Assembly (NCBI RefSeq): GCF_002111595.1
Contig: NZ_LUTN01000009.1
Span: forward strand, 85,146 to 149,145
Length of the DNA: 64,000 nt
From: Lonsdalea britannica
Lineage (GTDB): Bacteria; Pseudomonadota; Gammaproteobacteria; Enterobacterales; Enterobacteriaceae
Direction of reading: 5' to 3'
Shown here: in pieces, positions 49,642 through 58,492 of the stretch
Position numbering within the stretch: position 1 is the first letter of the stretch
Layout of the letters: every line of letters starts with the position of its first letter
Position numbers and translations under genes: made by a program
The notes under the pieces: generated by a model
Seen by the model: only the letters and a program-made list of their open reading frames with translations
Told to the model about the DNA's origin: nothing
The model's database searches: none

Positions 49642-50958
49642 TTATGCTGTTGCGCGCGGGGTTGCGGCGGGCAGAAGACGGTACAGCATAAACGCGGTGA
49701 TAAACGTGGCGGGCGCAGACCAGGATGACCATGCCCCCTCCGCGTACATCAACACCATGCCGACGGCGACACTCCCGCCCCAGGCAAGCAGCCCCGAGAG
49801 GTTGATATTGCGGTCAAAGTGGATGCCGAGCGCCTGACGCGCAGGCGTCAAAATGTAGCTCAGCGCTACGCCTACCCAGGCGACCACGAAGACCCCCTGC
49901 CATGCCAACGCCTGCAAGATATAGCTGAACACATCCGCCAGCATCAGCGCATAAACCACCGCCCCGACCAGACAGGCCCAGATCATGCGCCGGAATCGCA
50001 GGCGGAACAGCAGCCGGAAAAAGTCCTGCATATTCACCGTGGCGAGGAAATAGTTGGCAGTGTTGATGCGGGTTTGCGTCACCCAGACGAAGAACAGTCC
50101 CCACAGTCCCAGCAGGTTGAGGATCGCCACCACCACGCCAGTTTCGCTGAGTCCGTCGCTTTCAGAGAATCCGCTGACCAGATAGATGCCCGCGACGCCG
50201 TTGAGCAAGAAGGTGATCAAATAGAATGGCATGCCGAAGTTTATGCCCGCGTGGTAATCCGCATCCTTCGCTTTGCCATAGCGGGCGTAGTCGAAGGTAT
50301 ACATCATCAAAATCCACACGCCCATATAGTAGGTAAAGCAGTGCCACCAGCCGTAGGCCGGCGGATCGGCGGGGCCGAACGCGAGCCATTGCGGGTTATA
50401 GCCGTTTTGCTGGATAGACACCGCCACCGTCAGCAGCAGGCCAAGCAAATAAAACGGTAGCAGGACGCCGTTAAATTTATCCAGCCAGTGCTGCACGCTG
50501 CCGAAAATCAGCGGCACGCTGTACAGCACGACCACCAGCGCGGTCGCGGCGTAAGGCAGTGCCGGGAACAGATGATTCAATGCGAAGGCGATGACCGACC
50601 CTTCGAACACGGCGTAATAGATGGCCGTCGAGAAGAAAATCAGCGTGGCGAGCGACGACCCGAGCCGACCGAACAACGCCTGCGAAAACAGAGAAACCGA
50701 CAGCCCGGTTTTGATCGCGAACCGGCTGATGATCCCATTGATCACGCCATAGCTGACGACCGACAACACCATGCCGATGAGGGCGTTTTTCGCGCCCCAG
50801 CTCTGCGCGAGCGATGCGCCGACCACAATATAAAACAGCGCGCTGCATACCGCCCACCACGCCATAGTGAGCGAGAGTTTGCCCATGCGCTCGTTGTCGG
50901 TAACCGTCCCCGAGGCCGTCGCCGGGGCGGTCAGTTTTACATCAGAAAGATCTGCCAT
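49642..50958 (-). CDS. NCS1 family cytosine/purine/hydantoin-type permease
   Basis: A 438-residue protein with about twelve membrane segments. The N-terminal WWAVCSALFYIVVGASLA and SVSLFSQALFGRLGSSLATLIF helices, and the TRINTANYFLATVNMQDFF loop, resemble CodB-type Na+ or H+ symporters of the nucleobase-cation-symport-1 family. It lies downstream of pxpC on the same strand after 191 bases. It may import a lactam or hydantoin-like substrate that feeds the 5-oxoprolinase; this is an inference from position only. Confidence 0.88.
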   Translation of the reverse strand: MADLSDVKLTAPATASGTVTDNERMGKLSLTMAWWAVCSALFYIVVGASLAQSWGAKNALIGMVLSVVSYGVINGIISRFAIKTGLSVSLFSQALFGRLGSSLATLIFFSTAIYYAVFEGSVIAFALNHLFPALPYAATALVVVLYSVPLIFGSVQHWLDKFNGVLLPFYLLGLLLTVAVSIQQNGYNPQWLAFGPADPPAYGWWHCFTYYMGVWILMMYTFDYARYGKAKDADYHAGINFGMPFYLITFLLNGVAGIYLVSGFSESDGLSETGVVVAILNLLGLWGLFFVWVTQTRINTANYFLATVNMQDFFRLLFRLRFRRMIWACLVGAVVYALMLADVFSYILQALAWQGVFVVAWVGVALSYILTPARQALGIHFDRNINLSGLLAWGGSVAVGMVLMYAEGAWSSWSAPATFITAFMLYRLLPAATPRATA

Positions 50959-51149
50959 AGGGGTACTCCTGACTGCAAAAGGGGAAAGCTACACCTGACC
51001 GACAAACATCGGAAAAGGCCCTGTCATAGCGATGAACAACCAGTCGCAGGCAGCACGAATCGCCATGCGGACGGTAGATACCGCATGGCCCGAGACAGGA
51101 CGATCGATGCTGTAACGCGACCTAAACCGGCGAAGGCCGCCGGGCGGGA

Positions 51150-52136
51150 TCAGGCCGTTTGTCGGCCGATCCAGACTCTTAACTGCGCCAGCCGCTGCTG
51201 GGATTGCTGTCGGGCAGCGAGCGCCTCCTCCAACGAGACAGGCACAAAACGTACCTGATGATGCGGTTGCAGTTGCGCGACCCGATCCAGATCGGCGCTG
51301 ATGACCGTGCCCAGCGTCATGTAGCCGCCGCCGGAAACCGCATCGCGCAGCAGGATGATGGGTTCCAGCCCGCCCGGCACCTGTACGGAGCCGATGGGAT
51401 AGCAGGCGTCAACGATATTGGACGGGTCGGAGCCCGCGCCGAAAGGCGGCGTGCGTGGCAGGTACTCCAGCGGTTGACCGCCCTTCAGGCGATAGCCGAT
51501 GCGGTCCGCCTCGGTGCCGACCCGCCAGGTATCGGCAAAAAACTGTTCCGCCGCGGCGTCGGTCAGGCGGTGAATATAGAGGCCGCGCATCAGCCGCAAC
51601 GTGACCTCTTTTTCCAAGCGCGGGCACAGGGTCTCCGGCACCTTCGCGCCTTCAGCCCCCACGCCGGTCGGTTCACCAATAGGCAGCCGGTCGCCCTCCT
51701 GTAGCCGCCGTCCTTCCCACCCGCCCAGCGCGCCCAGCGTGTAGGTGGAGCGGCTGCCGAGCGCCAGCGGAACGTCGATACCGCCCGCGACCGCGAGATA
51801 GCTGCGACAACCCGCCTTGGCGAAATCGAACTTCAGCACCTGACCGGGCTTGACCCGAAACGCGGTGTCCAGCGGCATTTCCGCGCCGTCCAGCCGCGGT
51901 GTCATGCGCGCGCCCGTAACCGCCACCAACACCTCTTTGCCGAACGCCAGCTCAGGGCCGATCAACGTGATTTCCAGCACGGCGGCGGACTCGCCGTTGC
52001 CCACCAGCAGATTAGCCATGCGTAAGGCATAGTCGTCCAGGCCGCCCGAAGGCGGTATGCCGAGGTGGTAGTACCCCTCGCGCCCGGTATCCTGAACCGA
52101 GGTCGCCAGTCCGGGTTTGATAACCTTAATCGGCAT
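51150..52136 (-). CDS. pxpC: 5-oxoprolinase subunit C (KipA/AHS2 type)
   Basis: A 328-residue protein of the biotin-dependent-carboxyltransferase-like family. VIKPGLATSVQDTGREGYYHLGIPPSGGLDDYALRMAN is the classic N-terminal block, followed by LLVGNGESAAVLEIT and GYRLKG. PxpA, B and C together hydrolyse 5-oxoproline to glutamate with ATP. ATG 52136 (MPIKVIK) overlaps the pxpB end by 11 bases; the open frame to 52199 is longer than the family. Confidence 0.9.
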   Translation of the reverse strand: MPIKVIKPGLATSVQDTGREGYYHLGIPPSGGLDDYALRMANLLVGNGESAAVLEITLIGPELAFGKEVLVAVTGARMTPRLDGAEMPLDTAFRVKPGQVLKFDFAKAGCRSYLAVAGGIDVPLALGSRSTYTLGALGGWEGRRLQEGDRLPIGEPTGVGAEGAKVPETLCPRLEKEVTLRLMRGLYIHRLTDAAAEQFFADTWRVGTEADRIGYRLKGGQPLEYLPRTPPFGAGSDPSNIVDACYPIGSVQVPGGLEPIILLRDAVSGGGYMTLGTVISADLDRVAQLQPHHQVRFVPVSLEEALAARQQSQQRLAQLRVWIGRQTA

Positions 52137-53007
52137 ACAGTACCTCCCGCAGGTTGTGGGTGTAGCCAGCGGCATCCGCGCTGAATTTTTCCAGTTCAAA
52201 CGTCACCGGCCGGATGCGCAGGCTGAACGTGCCCGCCTCCACCTCCGCCACGGCCCGGTCATACTCGGCGCGATCCATCGCCCGGAACTGGACGATGTCG
52301 CCCGCGCGGAAGAACACCATCGAGGCTTGCAGGTAGTCGAGGCGCTGGCTGGGGTCATAGATGGGCGCGGGCGTGACGCCGAACAGCTGATAGCCGCCCG
52401 CGCCGCGCACCGAATAAATACAGCCGAAACAGCCGCCGTGACCGAGCGACTGGCGCGGCGTGTCGGTCCGCGGCCGCAGATATTTAGGGACTTCCAGCTG
52501 TTTGGTCTCTTCGACCATCTGGAACATGAAAGGCAGCCCCGCCACGAATCCCACCATCGACACAAACCACGGCGTGCCGCTGTGCGCGGCGATAAAGTCC
52601 GCGACCTCGGCGTAACCATTAATGGCGGCGGCATACTCCAGATCGGTCGCCTGCGGATCCTGATGACGATCGCGAAACCGCATCAGCGTTTCATGCGTCC
52701 AGGGGTCGTTATAAAGCACGGGAATTTCGATGATGCGCGTCGACAGCGAGGTGCCAGCGGTGGCCTGCGCCTCGGCGTTTTTCACCTGTTGCAACAGCGC
52801 CTCAGGCGCGATGATGTCGGGATTGAAGCGCACCTGAAACGAGGCGTTCGCCAGACAGATATCCAGCACGCCCGGCAACCCCTGCGCTTCCAGCGCGCGC
52901 GTGATCGCCATGCCGCGAAAGAACGCGTCCAGCGACATGGCTTCGTCGATTTCCGCGAACAAATGTTCGTCGCCGCCAAAGCTGTAACGAATGGCTTTTG
53001 TCGTCAT
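52126..53007 (-). CDS. pxpB: 5-oxoprolinase subunit B (KipI/AHS1 type)
   Basis: A 293-residue AHS1-domain protein. IRYSFGGDEHLFAEI at the N-terminus, the central IEIPVLYNDPWTHETL and the conserved FVAGLPFMFQ block followed by PRQSLGHGGCFGCIYSVRGAGGYQLFG (near 190-215) match KipI/PxpB. It forms a complex with PxpC. The protein is longer than E. coli PxpB (218), with an extra N-terminal and C-terminal extension, as in versions found beside biotin carboxylase genes. It follows that carboxylase gene by one base. Confidence 0.88.
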   Translation of the reverse strand: MTTKAIRYSFGGDEHLFAEIDEAMSLDAFFRGMAITRALEAQGLPGVLDICLANASFQVRFNPDIIAPEALLQQVKNAEAQATAGTSLSTRIIEIPVLYNDPWTHETLMRFRDRHQDPQATDLEYAAAINGYAEVADFIAAHSGTPWFVSMVGFVAGLPFMFQMVEETKQLEVPKYLRPRTDTPRQSLGHGGCFGCIYSVRGAGGYQLFGVTPAPIYDPSQRLDYLQASMVFFRAGDIVQFRAMDRAEYDRAVAEVEAGTFSLRIRPVTFELEKFSADAAGYTHNLREVLYAD

Positions 53008-53008
53008 G

Positions 53009-54391
53009 TCACACCTCCTGAGCGGCCGACGCGTCTGCGGCAGTCCGTTCCGTCAGCCAACGTTCCAGCGACGTCGTGGTAAAGTCGCCCGCCTGCAAAC
53101 GCGCATCCGTCAGCAGCCACTGATGCAGCGACCGGGTGGTCGTGATGCCGGTGATGCGCAGATCCGCCAGCGCGGCAGCGGCGCGGGACAACACTTGCGC
53201 GCGATCCTCGCCGTGAACGACCAGCTTCGCCACTAACGAGTCGTAATACGGCGGAATACGGTAGCCCGAGAACAAATGACTTTCGACCCGCACGCCTTCG
53301 CCCTGCGGCCAGTTGACCTCCGACACCGTACCGGGACAGGGGAAAAAGTTGCGCGCCGGATCTTCCGCATTGATGCGCATTTCACAGGCCGACCCGTTCA
53401 GCGCGATCGCCTCCTGCCGCAAGGTTAGCTTTTCCCCCCCGGCAATCCGCAGCATCCACTGCACCAAATCCACGCCGGTGACCATTTCCGTCACCGGATG
53501 CTCGACCTGAATACGGGTGTTCATTTCAATGAAATAGAATTGGCCGGTGGCCGAATCGAAGAGATATTCAAGCGTGCCCGCCCCCTGATAAGACAGACTT
53601 TGCGCCAGCTTCACCGCGCTGTCGCACAGCGCCTGACGCTGCGCGTCGGTCAAGGCGGGAGACGGCGCTTCCTCGAAAATTTTCTGCCGCCGCCGTTGCA
53701 GTGAACACTCCCGGTCGAACAGATGCACTACCTGTTCGCCGTCGCCGAGGATCTGAACCTCAATATGGCGGGCGTGTTCGATAAACCGCTCCAGATACAC
53801 CGCGCCGGAGCCAAAGGCGGCCTTGGCTTCCTGCTGCGCCAGAGGAAAAGCCGCCTGTAGCTCGTCCGGCGATGACACGATGCGAATCCCGCGACCGCCG
53901 CCCCCTGCCGCCGCTTTGATCAACAGCGGATAGCCGATGCGCTCCGCCGCCAGCAACGCGTCGTCGAGCGTGGTGATATCCTGCTCCGAGCCCGGCACCA
54001 CCGGGACGCCAGCGGCCTGCGCGGTTCGCCGGGCGGCAGCCTTGTCGCCCATCGACCGGATCACCGCCGCCGTCGGCCCGACGAAAATCAGTCCAGCCTG
54101 GCTAACGGCGGCGGCGAAGTCCGCGTTTTCTGACAGGAAACCATAGCCCGGATGGATCGCATCCGCGCCGCTCTCGCGCGCCGCCTGTAGCAGCGCCTGC
54201 GCATTGAGGTAGCTTTGGTCGGCCCTCGCCGCGCCGATAATGCGGCATTCGTCCGCCAGCTGAGCAGGCAACGAGGTGGCGTCCGCCTCGCTGCACGCCG
54301 CTACCGTCGGAATACCCAACGCCTGGGCGGCGCGGATAATCCTGACGGCGATTTCCCCTCGGTTGGCAATCAATAATTTATTTATCGGCAT
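53009..54391 (-). CDS. Biotin carboxylase (AccC-like)
   Basis: A 460-residue ATP-grasp biotin carboxylase. MPINKLLIANRGEIAVRIIRAAQALGI at the start, IHPGYGFLSENADFA near 80, the ATP-binding AAAGGGGRGIRI near 160, RDCS-equivalent LFDRECSLQRRRQKI and FIEMNTRIQVEHPVTEMVTG near 285 are intact. It is a second carboxylase dedicated to this operon, paired with the small biotin carrier next door. GGAG at seven bases supports ATG 54391. Confidence 0.93.
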   Translation of the reverse strand: MPINKLLIANRGEIAVRIIRAAQALGIPTVAACSEADATSLPAQLADECRIIGAARADQSYLNAQALLQAARESGADAIHPGYGFLSENADFAAAVSQAGLIFVGPTAAVIRSMGDKAAARRTAQAAGVPVVPGSEQDITTLDDALLAAERIGYPLLIKAAAGGGGRGIRIVSSPDELQAAFPLAQQEAKAAFGSGAVYLERFIEHARHIEVQILGDGEQVVHLFDRECSLQRRRQKIFEEAPSPALTDAQRQALCDSAVKLAQSLSYQGAGTLEYLFDSATGQFYFIEMNTRIQVEHPVTEMVTGVDLVQWMLRIAGGEKLTLRQEAIALNGSACEMRINAEDPARNFFPCPGTVSEVNWPQGEGVRVESHLFSGYRIPPYYDSLVAKLVVHGEDRAQVLSRAAAALADLRITGITTTRSLHQWLLTDARLQAGDFTTTSLERWLTERTAADASAAQEV

Positions 54392-54450
54392 CAATATCTC
54401 CACTTCCGCGGTGATTAAAATAAACGCTTAGCGATAATAAAAATGTTTAT

Positions 54451-54699
54451 TTAGCGATCGCTTTTAATAATGGCAATAACCTGTCCGGGTTCGATCGGTT
54501 CGCCACTTTCCACTTTGAATTCGATTAATGTTCCTGAATGCCCGGCGACCATTTCGGTAAATTGCTTCATAACTTCAATTAGACCAATAACCGTATCTTC
54601 CTGAACATTCTCACCCTCTTCCATAAAGGGCGGCATCTCGGGTGCAGGTTGCCGATAAAAAACGCCTGGCAAAGGAGAATAAACCACATATTCTTTCAT
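54451..54699 (-). CDS. Biotin carboxyl carrier protein, short form
   Basis: An 82-residue biotinyl domain with IEVMKQF as the biotinylation site (Lys in the EVMK motif, a variant of EAMKM) near residue 45 and GEPIEPGQVIAII at the end. There is no N-terminal Pro/Ala linker, unlike AccB. It is placed between pxpA and the biotin carboxylase gene, so a complex of carrier, carboxylase and the PxpB/PxpC carboxyltransferase-like subunits is plausible. Confidence 0.9.
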   Translation of the reverse strand: MKEYVVYSPLPGVFYRQPAPEMPPFMEEGENVQEDTVIGLIEVMKQFTEMVAGHSGTLIEFKVESGEPIEPGQVIAIIKSDR

Positions 54700-54731
54700 C
54701 GATAATCACTCCTGATACGGCATTATTATTT

Positions 54732-55507
54732 TTAAAACACCGGTTTCTTTTCGGGTGCGGTAATGGCAATGGAGGCGGCTTTTAATAATTCGCAGGTCGC
54801 CTTTAACAATTCCTGCGCGCCCGGTGTATCGCTATGCATGCAGACCGAATCGAAAACGATGGGAATATCTTCTCCCTCCACGGTGCAAACAACGCCGTCC
54901 CGACAGGCGCGCAGCACCTTCTGCGCAACGTCGTCCGGGTTCAGCGCACCGATCCGACGGGTGAAGACGATAGAACCACTCCGGTCATAGTCACGATCCG
55001 CATAAAATTCGCAGATTACAGGATGTTGTAGGGACTGGGCTGCTCGCCATACGGCGGTGCCATACATGCAGTACAGCAGTAAATCCGGCGCGATCCGATG
55101 CAGGGCTTCAACAAAACACTGCGCCGAGCTTCTTCTTTCGCCAGATGCATATAGAGGGCGCCGTGCGGTTTAATATGCTGTAACTCCACGTGATATAACC
55201 GCGCCAATTCCCGCAAAGCCCCCAGCTGATAAACGATATCGTTAACTAATTCATCCGGTTGCATAGCAATATAACGACGGCCAAAACCCATTAAATCGCG
55301 ATAGCCAGGATGCGCGCCAATCTCGACGCCATAATATTTCGCCAGCTCGATAGTTTTACGCATGACGGTAGGGTCGCCGGCATGAAACCCGGTCGCAATA
55401 TTGGCAGAACTTATGAGTGGCATAATTTCGCGATCAATATTGCCGTTAATTACCCAGGTTCCGAAGTCTTCGCCCATATCAGAATTGAGGTCGATGTGTT
55501 TTATCAT
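54732..55507 (-). pseudogene. pxpA: 5-oxoprolinase subunit A (LamB/YcsF), one frameshift
   Basis: Two frames encode a 258-residue LamB/YcsF protein. The N-terminal [27 protein letters not shown] and [18 protein letters not shown] blocks and HIKPHGALY are in the first frame. Adding one base near 55126 ([15 protein letters not shown]) joins it to the second, which carries CEFYADRDYDRSG and VFDSVCMHSDTPGA. PxpA supplies the metal-free hydrolase active site for 5-oxoproline. It is first in the operon pxpA-carrier-carboxylase-pxpB-pxpC-permease. Confidence 0.9.
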
Positions 55508-55615
55508 AATAATTTATTATTGGTAGCTCATTGATTTAAAAATAATATAGGGGAAGTTTTTTACAGCCGAATAGCAGTATTTTCTGATAGCAAGCCATCG
55601 AAAAAAGAGATCGCA

Positions 55616-55631
55616 GGATAAGACCTTATCC
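55616..55631. promoter_or_regulatory. LysR-type operator candidate between pxpA and lysR
   Basis: GGATAAG-AC-CTTATCC is a perfect 7-bp inverted repeat about 48 bp upstream of the LysR start and 109 bp upstream of pxpA. It contains the interrupted-dyad form typical of LysR-type recognition sites. Confidence 0.5.
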
Positions 55632-55678
55632 CGGTGACGACGCCGGACTGATTTAAGCCCTCTACACCGGAGAAGAGC

Positions 55679-56593
55679 ATGTTGACGCTACGCCAGATTC
55701 GATACTTTGTCGCCACGGCGGAAATGGGGCAGATCTCGCAGGCCGCCATTCACCTAAATATCTCGCAGTCGGGCGTCACCAGCGCGATTCAGGAGCTGGA
55801 AAGTTTATTGGGAAAGCCGCTATTCCGGCGTTCGGTGCGCGGCATGACGCTGACGGAGACCGGGACTCATTTCCTGCACCACGCCTACTCCATTCTGCGC
55901 AGCGTGGACGATGCGTTACATGTTCCTTCAGCGGATGATCAGATCTGCGGCCAGCTGAATCTGGCCGCCTCCTATACGGTGATGGGCTATTTCCTTCCCT
56001 ACCATTTGCAGCGGCTCTCTTCCGCGCTCCCCCATCTGGATATCCATCTCTTCGAACGGGAGCGTATCGACATCGAACGCGGGCTGCTCGATGGAACGCT
56101 GGATATCGCGCTGGTGCTGACCGCAAACCTGACGCTACCTGGCATCACCTCGGAAACGCTGTTTAACTCCGAGCGTCGACTCTGGCTACCCAGTCGCCAT
56201 CCGCTGTGCGAGAAGCCGCATCTCACGCTGAAGGACGTCGCCAAAGAGCCGTTTATCATGCTGACCGTGGATGAAGCCGACCACAGCGCCATGCGCTACT
56301 GGGAAGAAAGCGGGCAGCGTCCCCGCGTGATGCTGCGGACCAGTTCCGTCGAAGCCGTGCGCAGCATGGTGGCCGATGGACTCGGCGTCGCCATCCTGTC
56401 CGATCTGGTTTATCGCCCCTGGTCGCTGGAAGGAAAACGCATCGAAACCCGCGCGCTAACCGACAATCTGCACCCCATGAATGTCGGGCTGGCCTGGCGA
56501 AAAGACGCGATATTTACTCCGTCAATGAATGCCTTCCGGCTGTGGTTTCGCAGCGCTTTTCTGACGCCGCAGATGAACTTCAACCGCCGCTGA
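55679..56593 (+). CDS. LysR-family transcriptional regulator
   Basis: A 304-residue LysR regulator. The N-terminal winged HTH is LRQIRYFVATAEMGQISQAAIHLNISQSGVTSAIQELESLLGKPLFRR. The co-inducer domain follows from about residue 90 (GQLNLAASYTVMGYFLP, LTVDEADHSAMRYW, GLGVAILSDLVYRPW). GGAG six bases upstream fixes the start. It is divergent from the pxp operon, the classic arrangement for control of the neighbouring operon in response to its substrate. Confidence 0.92.
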   Translation: MLTLRQIRYFVATAEMGQISQAAIHLNISQSGVTSAIQELESLLGKPLFRRSVRGMTLTETGTHFLHHAYSILRSVDDALHVPSADDQICGQLNLAASYTVMGYFLPYHLQRLSSALPHLDIHLFERERIDIERGLLDGTLDIALVLTANLTLPGITSETLFNSERRLWLPSRHPLCEKPHLTLKDVAKEPFIMLTVDEADHSAMRYWEESGQRPRVMLRTSSVEAVRSMVADGLGVAILSDLVYRPWSLEGKRIETRALTDNLHPMNVGLAWRKDAIFTPSMNAFRLWFRSAFLTPQMNFNRR

Positions 56594-56721
56594 CGGAGCG
56601 CCTAATCCGACCCGATAGCGCAAACGGTGGAAGTGTGACCCGCCTAACAGCCGCAGCACGGCGATTTCGGTAGCCTGAGCTCACATCACTGTTGGATTGT
56701 CACTGGCCGCCGGCCAGGCAA

Positions 56722-56768
56722 AACCTGAAAGGTTCTCTTACGAGAGGCCGTTCAGGTTTTTTTTTTGC
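56722..56768 (+). terminator. Terminator between lysR and the GH51 gene
   Basis: AACCTGAA and TTCAGGTT arms enclose a second small hairpin (GGTTCTCTTACGAGAGGCC) and are followed by about ten T. It ends lysR and lies 20 bp before the arabinofuranosidase start, so transcription of that gene must begin within or after it. Confidence 0.85.
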
Positions 56769-56786
56769 GCCATCACCGAGGTGTCT

Positions 56787-58382
56787 ATGAAAAAAAACCG
56801 CTGCACAGGAATAATGGGTATGACGTTGGCCGCGCTGGCCTTGCCCTTCGGCTCAACGTCCGCCGCCGACCACCACCGGGTAGAGGCCACGTTACAGGCC
56901 GACCATCCCGGCCCGCCCATTTCTCGCTATATCTACGGCCAGTTTTCCGAACATTTGGGACGGGGTATTTACGACGGTATCTGGGTCGGTCCCGACTCCC
57001 CTATCCCCAACACGCGCGGCATCAGAAACGACGTGGTCGCCGCGCTAAAAGCCCTCCACGTGCCGGTCGTACGTTGGCCGGGGGGCTGTTTTGCGGATGA
57101 ATATCACTGGCGCGACGGCATCGGTCCGCGCGACAAACGCCCGGTGCGTAAAAACAACTGGTGGGGAGGCGCGCTCGAGTCTAACGCGTTCGGCACGCAC
57201 GAGTTTTTCGACTTTGCCGAACAGATTGGCGCGGATGCCTATGTTTCCGTCAACGTGGCTTCGTCTACGCCGACGGAGATGCGCGAGTGGATCGAATATC
57301 TGACGTCCAAAGATCGCGACAGTCTGGCGAACGAGCGACGCGCCAACGGCCGCGATGCGCCCTTCAAAGTGCCTTTTATCGGCATCGGTAATGAAAGCTG
57401 GGGCTGCGGCGGTAATATGACGCCGGAATACTATGCGAACGAATTACGCCGCTGGGGCGCGCTGTTCCATAAAAACGGCACCAATTTCCACAACGATAAC
57501 GACAACACGGCGGTGCGCGTCGGCTCCGGCGCGAATAACGACGACACGAATTGGACCGACGTCGTTATGAAAAACGCCAACGCACATCTGGACGCCATTT
57601 CCCTGCACTTCTATACCGTGCTCACCGGCGACTGGAAGAATCGCAATCAGGCATCCGCCACCGGTTTCCCCGACGCACAGTGGAACGCCATTTTCCAACA
57701 GACGCTGCGTATGGATGACGTGCTGCGCCAGCATATCGCCGTCATGGATAAGAACGACCCTGAGAAACGCATCGGTCTGTTCGTCGACGAATGGGGCACT
57801 TGGTATAACGTCGAACCCGGCACCTATCATGGCCATCTGTTCCAGCAGAATACGCTGCGGGACGGTATTTTGGCGGCCGCCAACTTCAACATTTTCCATC
57901 AACATACCGATCGCGTACGGATGACCAACATCGCGCAGACCATTAACGTGCTGCAGGCGATGATCCTGACGGAAGGCGATAAGATCGCATTAACGCCGAC
58001 CTACTATGCCTATAAGATGTACGTGCCGTTCCAGGATTCGACGGCGATCCCGCTGACGGTAAAAGCGCCTCAACTGACCTACGACGGGCACAAATTCCCG
58101 GCCCTTAATGTCTCAGCCGCCAAAGGAAAAGACGGCAAAATGTATATTGGGGTCGCGAATATGAACCAGCATGCGGGCTACGATCTGGCCGTTAAACTGG
58201 GTACGCTGAAGGTGAAAACGGTGGCGGGAGAAGTGCTGACCAGCACAACCTCGGATGCGCATAACGTTCCCGGTCAAGCTGAAGCCATTCATCCCGTCCC
58301 TTATCAGGGCGGCAAGATCGACGGGTCGGAACTGAATCTGTCTATCCCTGCAAAATCAGTGGTGGTGGTCAGTCTGGAATAA
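56787..58382 (+). CDS. Secreted alpha-L-arabinofuranosidase (GH51)
   Basis: A 531-residue glycoside hydrolase family 51 enzyme. MKKNRCTGIMGMTLAALALP is a signal peptide with likely cleavage after STSA (about residue 26). ISRYIYGQFSEHLGRGIYDGIW and VVRWPGGCFADEYHWRDGIGPR are family blocks; Glu203 in GIGNESWGCGG is the expected acid/base and Glu335 in LFVDEWGTWY the nucleophile. It removes arabinose from arabinan side chains of plant pectin. Most GH51 enzymes are cytoplasmic, so the leader is notable. GAGG five bases before ATG 56787 supports the start. Confidence 0.92.
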   Translation: MKKNRCTGIMGMTLAALALPFGSTSAADHHRVEATLQADHPGPPISRYIYGQFSEHLGRGIYDGIWVGPDSPIPNTRGIRNDVVAALKALHVPVVRWPGGCFADEYHWRDGIGPRDKRPVRKNNWWGGALESNAFGTHEFFDFAEQIGADAYVSVNVASSTPTEMREWIEYLTSKDRDSLANERRANGRDAPFKVPFIGIGNESWGCGGNMTPEYYANELRRWGALFHKNGTNFHNDNDNTAVRVGSGANNDDTNWTDVVMKNANAHLDAISLHFYTVLTGDWKNRNQASATGFPDAQWNAIFQQTLRMDDVLRQHIAVMDKNDPEKRIGLFVDEWGTWYNVEPGTYHGHLFQQNTLRDGILAAANFNIFHQHTDRVRMTNIAQTINVLQAMILTEGDKIALTPTYYAYKMYVPFQDSTAIPLTVKAPQLTYDGHKFPALNVSAAKGKDGKMYIGVANMNQHAGYDLAVKLGTLKVKTVAGEVLTSTTSDAHNVPGQAEAIHPVPYQGGKIDGSELNLSIPAKSVVVVSLE

Positions 58383-58419
58383 GGGAGTGCGGTTGCGGCA
58401 ATCAGGATGCTCATTGAAC

Positions 58420-58449
58420 GCGTATTACCTCACATATGAGGTAATACGC
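58420..58449. repeat. Perfect 13-bp inverted repeat between convergent genes
   Basis: Arms GCGTATTACCTCA and TGAGGTAATACGC flank a four-base CATA loop. It lies between the stops of the GH51 and ThDP-enzyme genes. There is no U-tract on either side, so it may be a terminator aided by other factors or a protein-binding site. Confidence 0.7.
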
Positions 58450-58492
58450 TGATCGACTTGCCGTGCGCTAATGCACGATGATATGGCATTGT

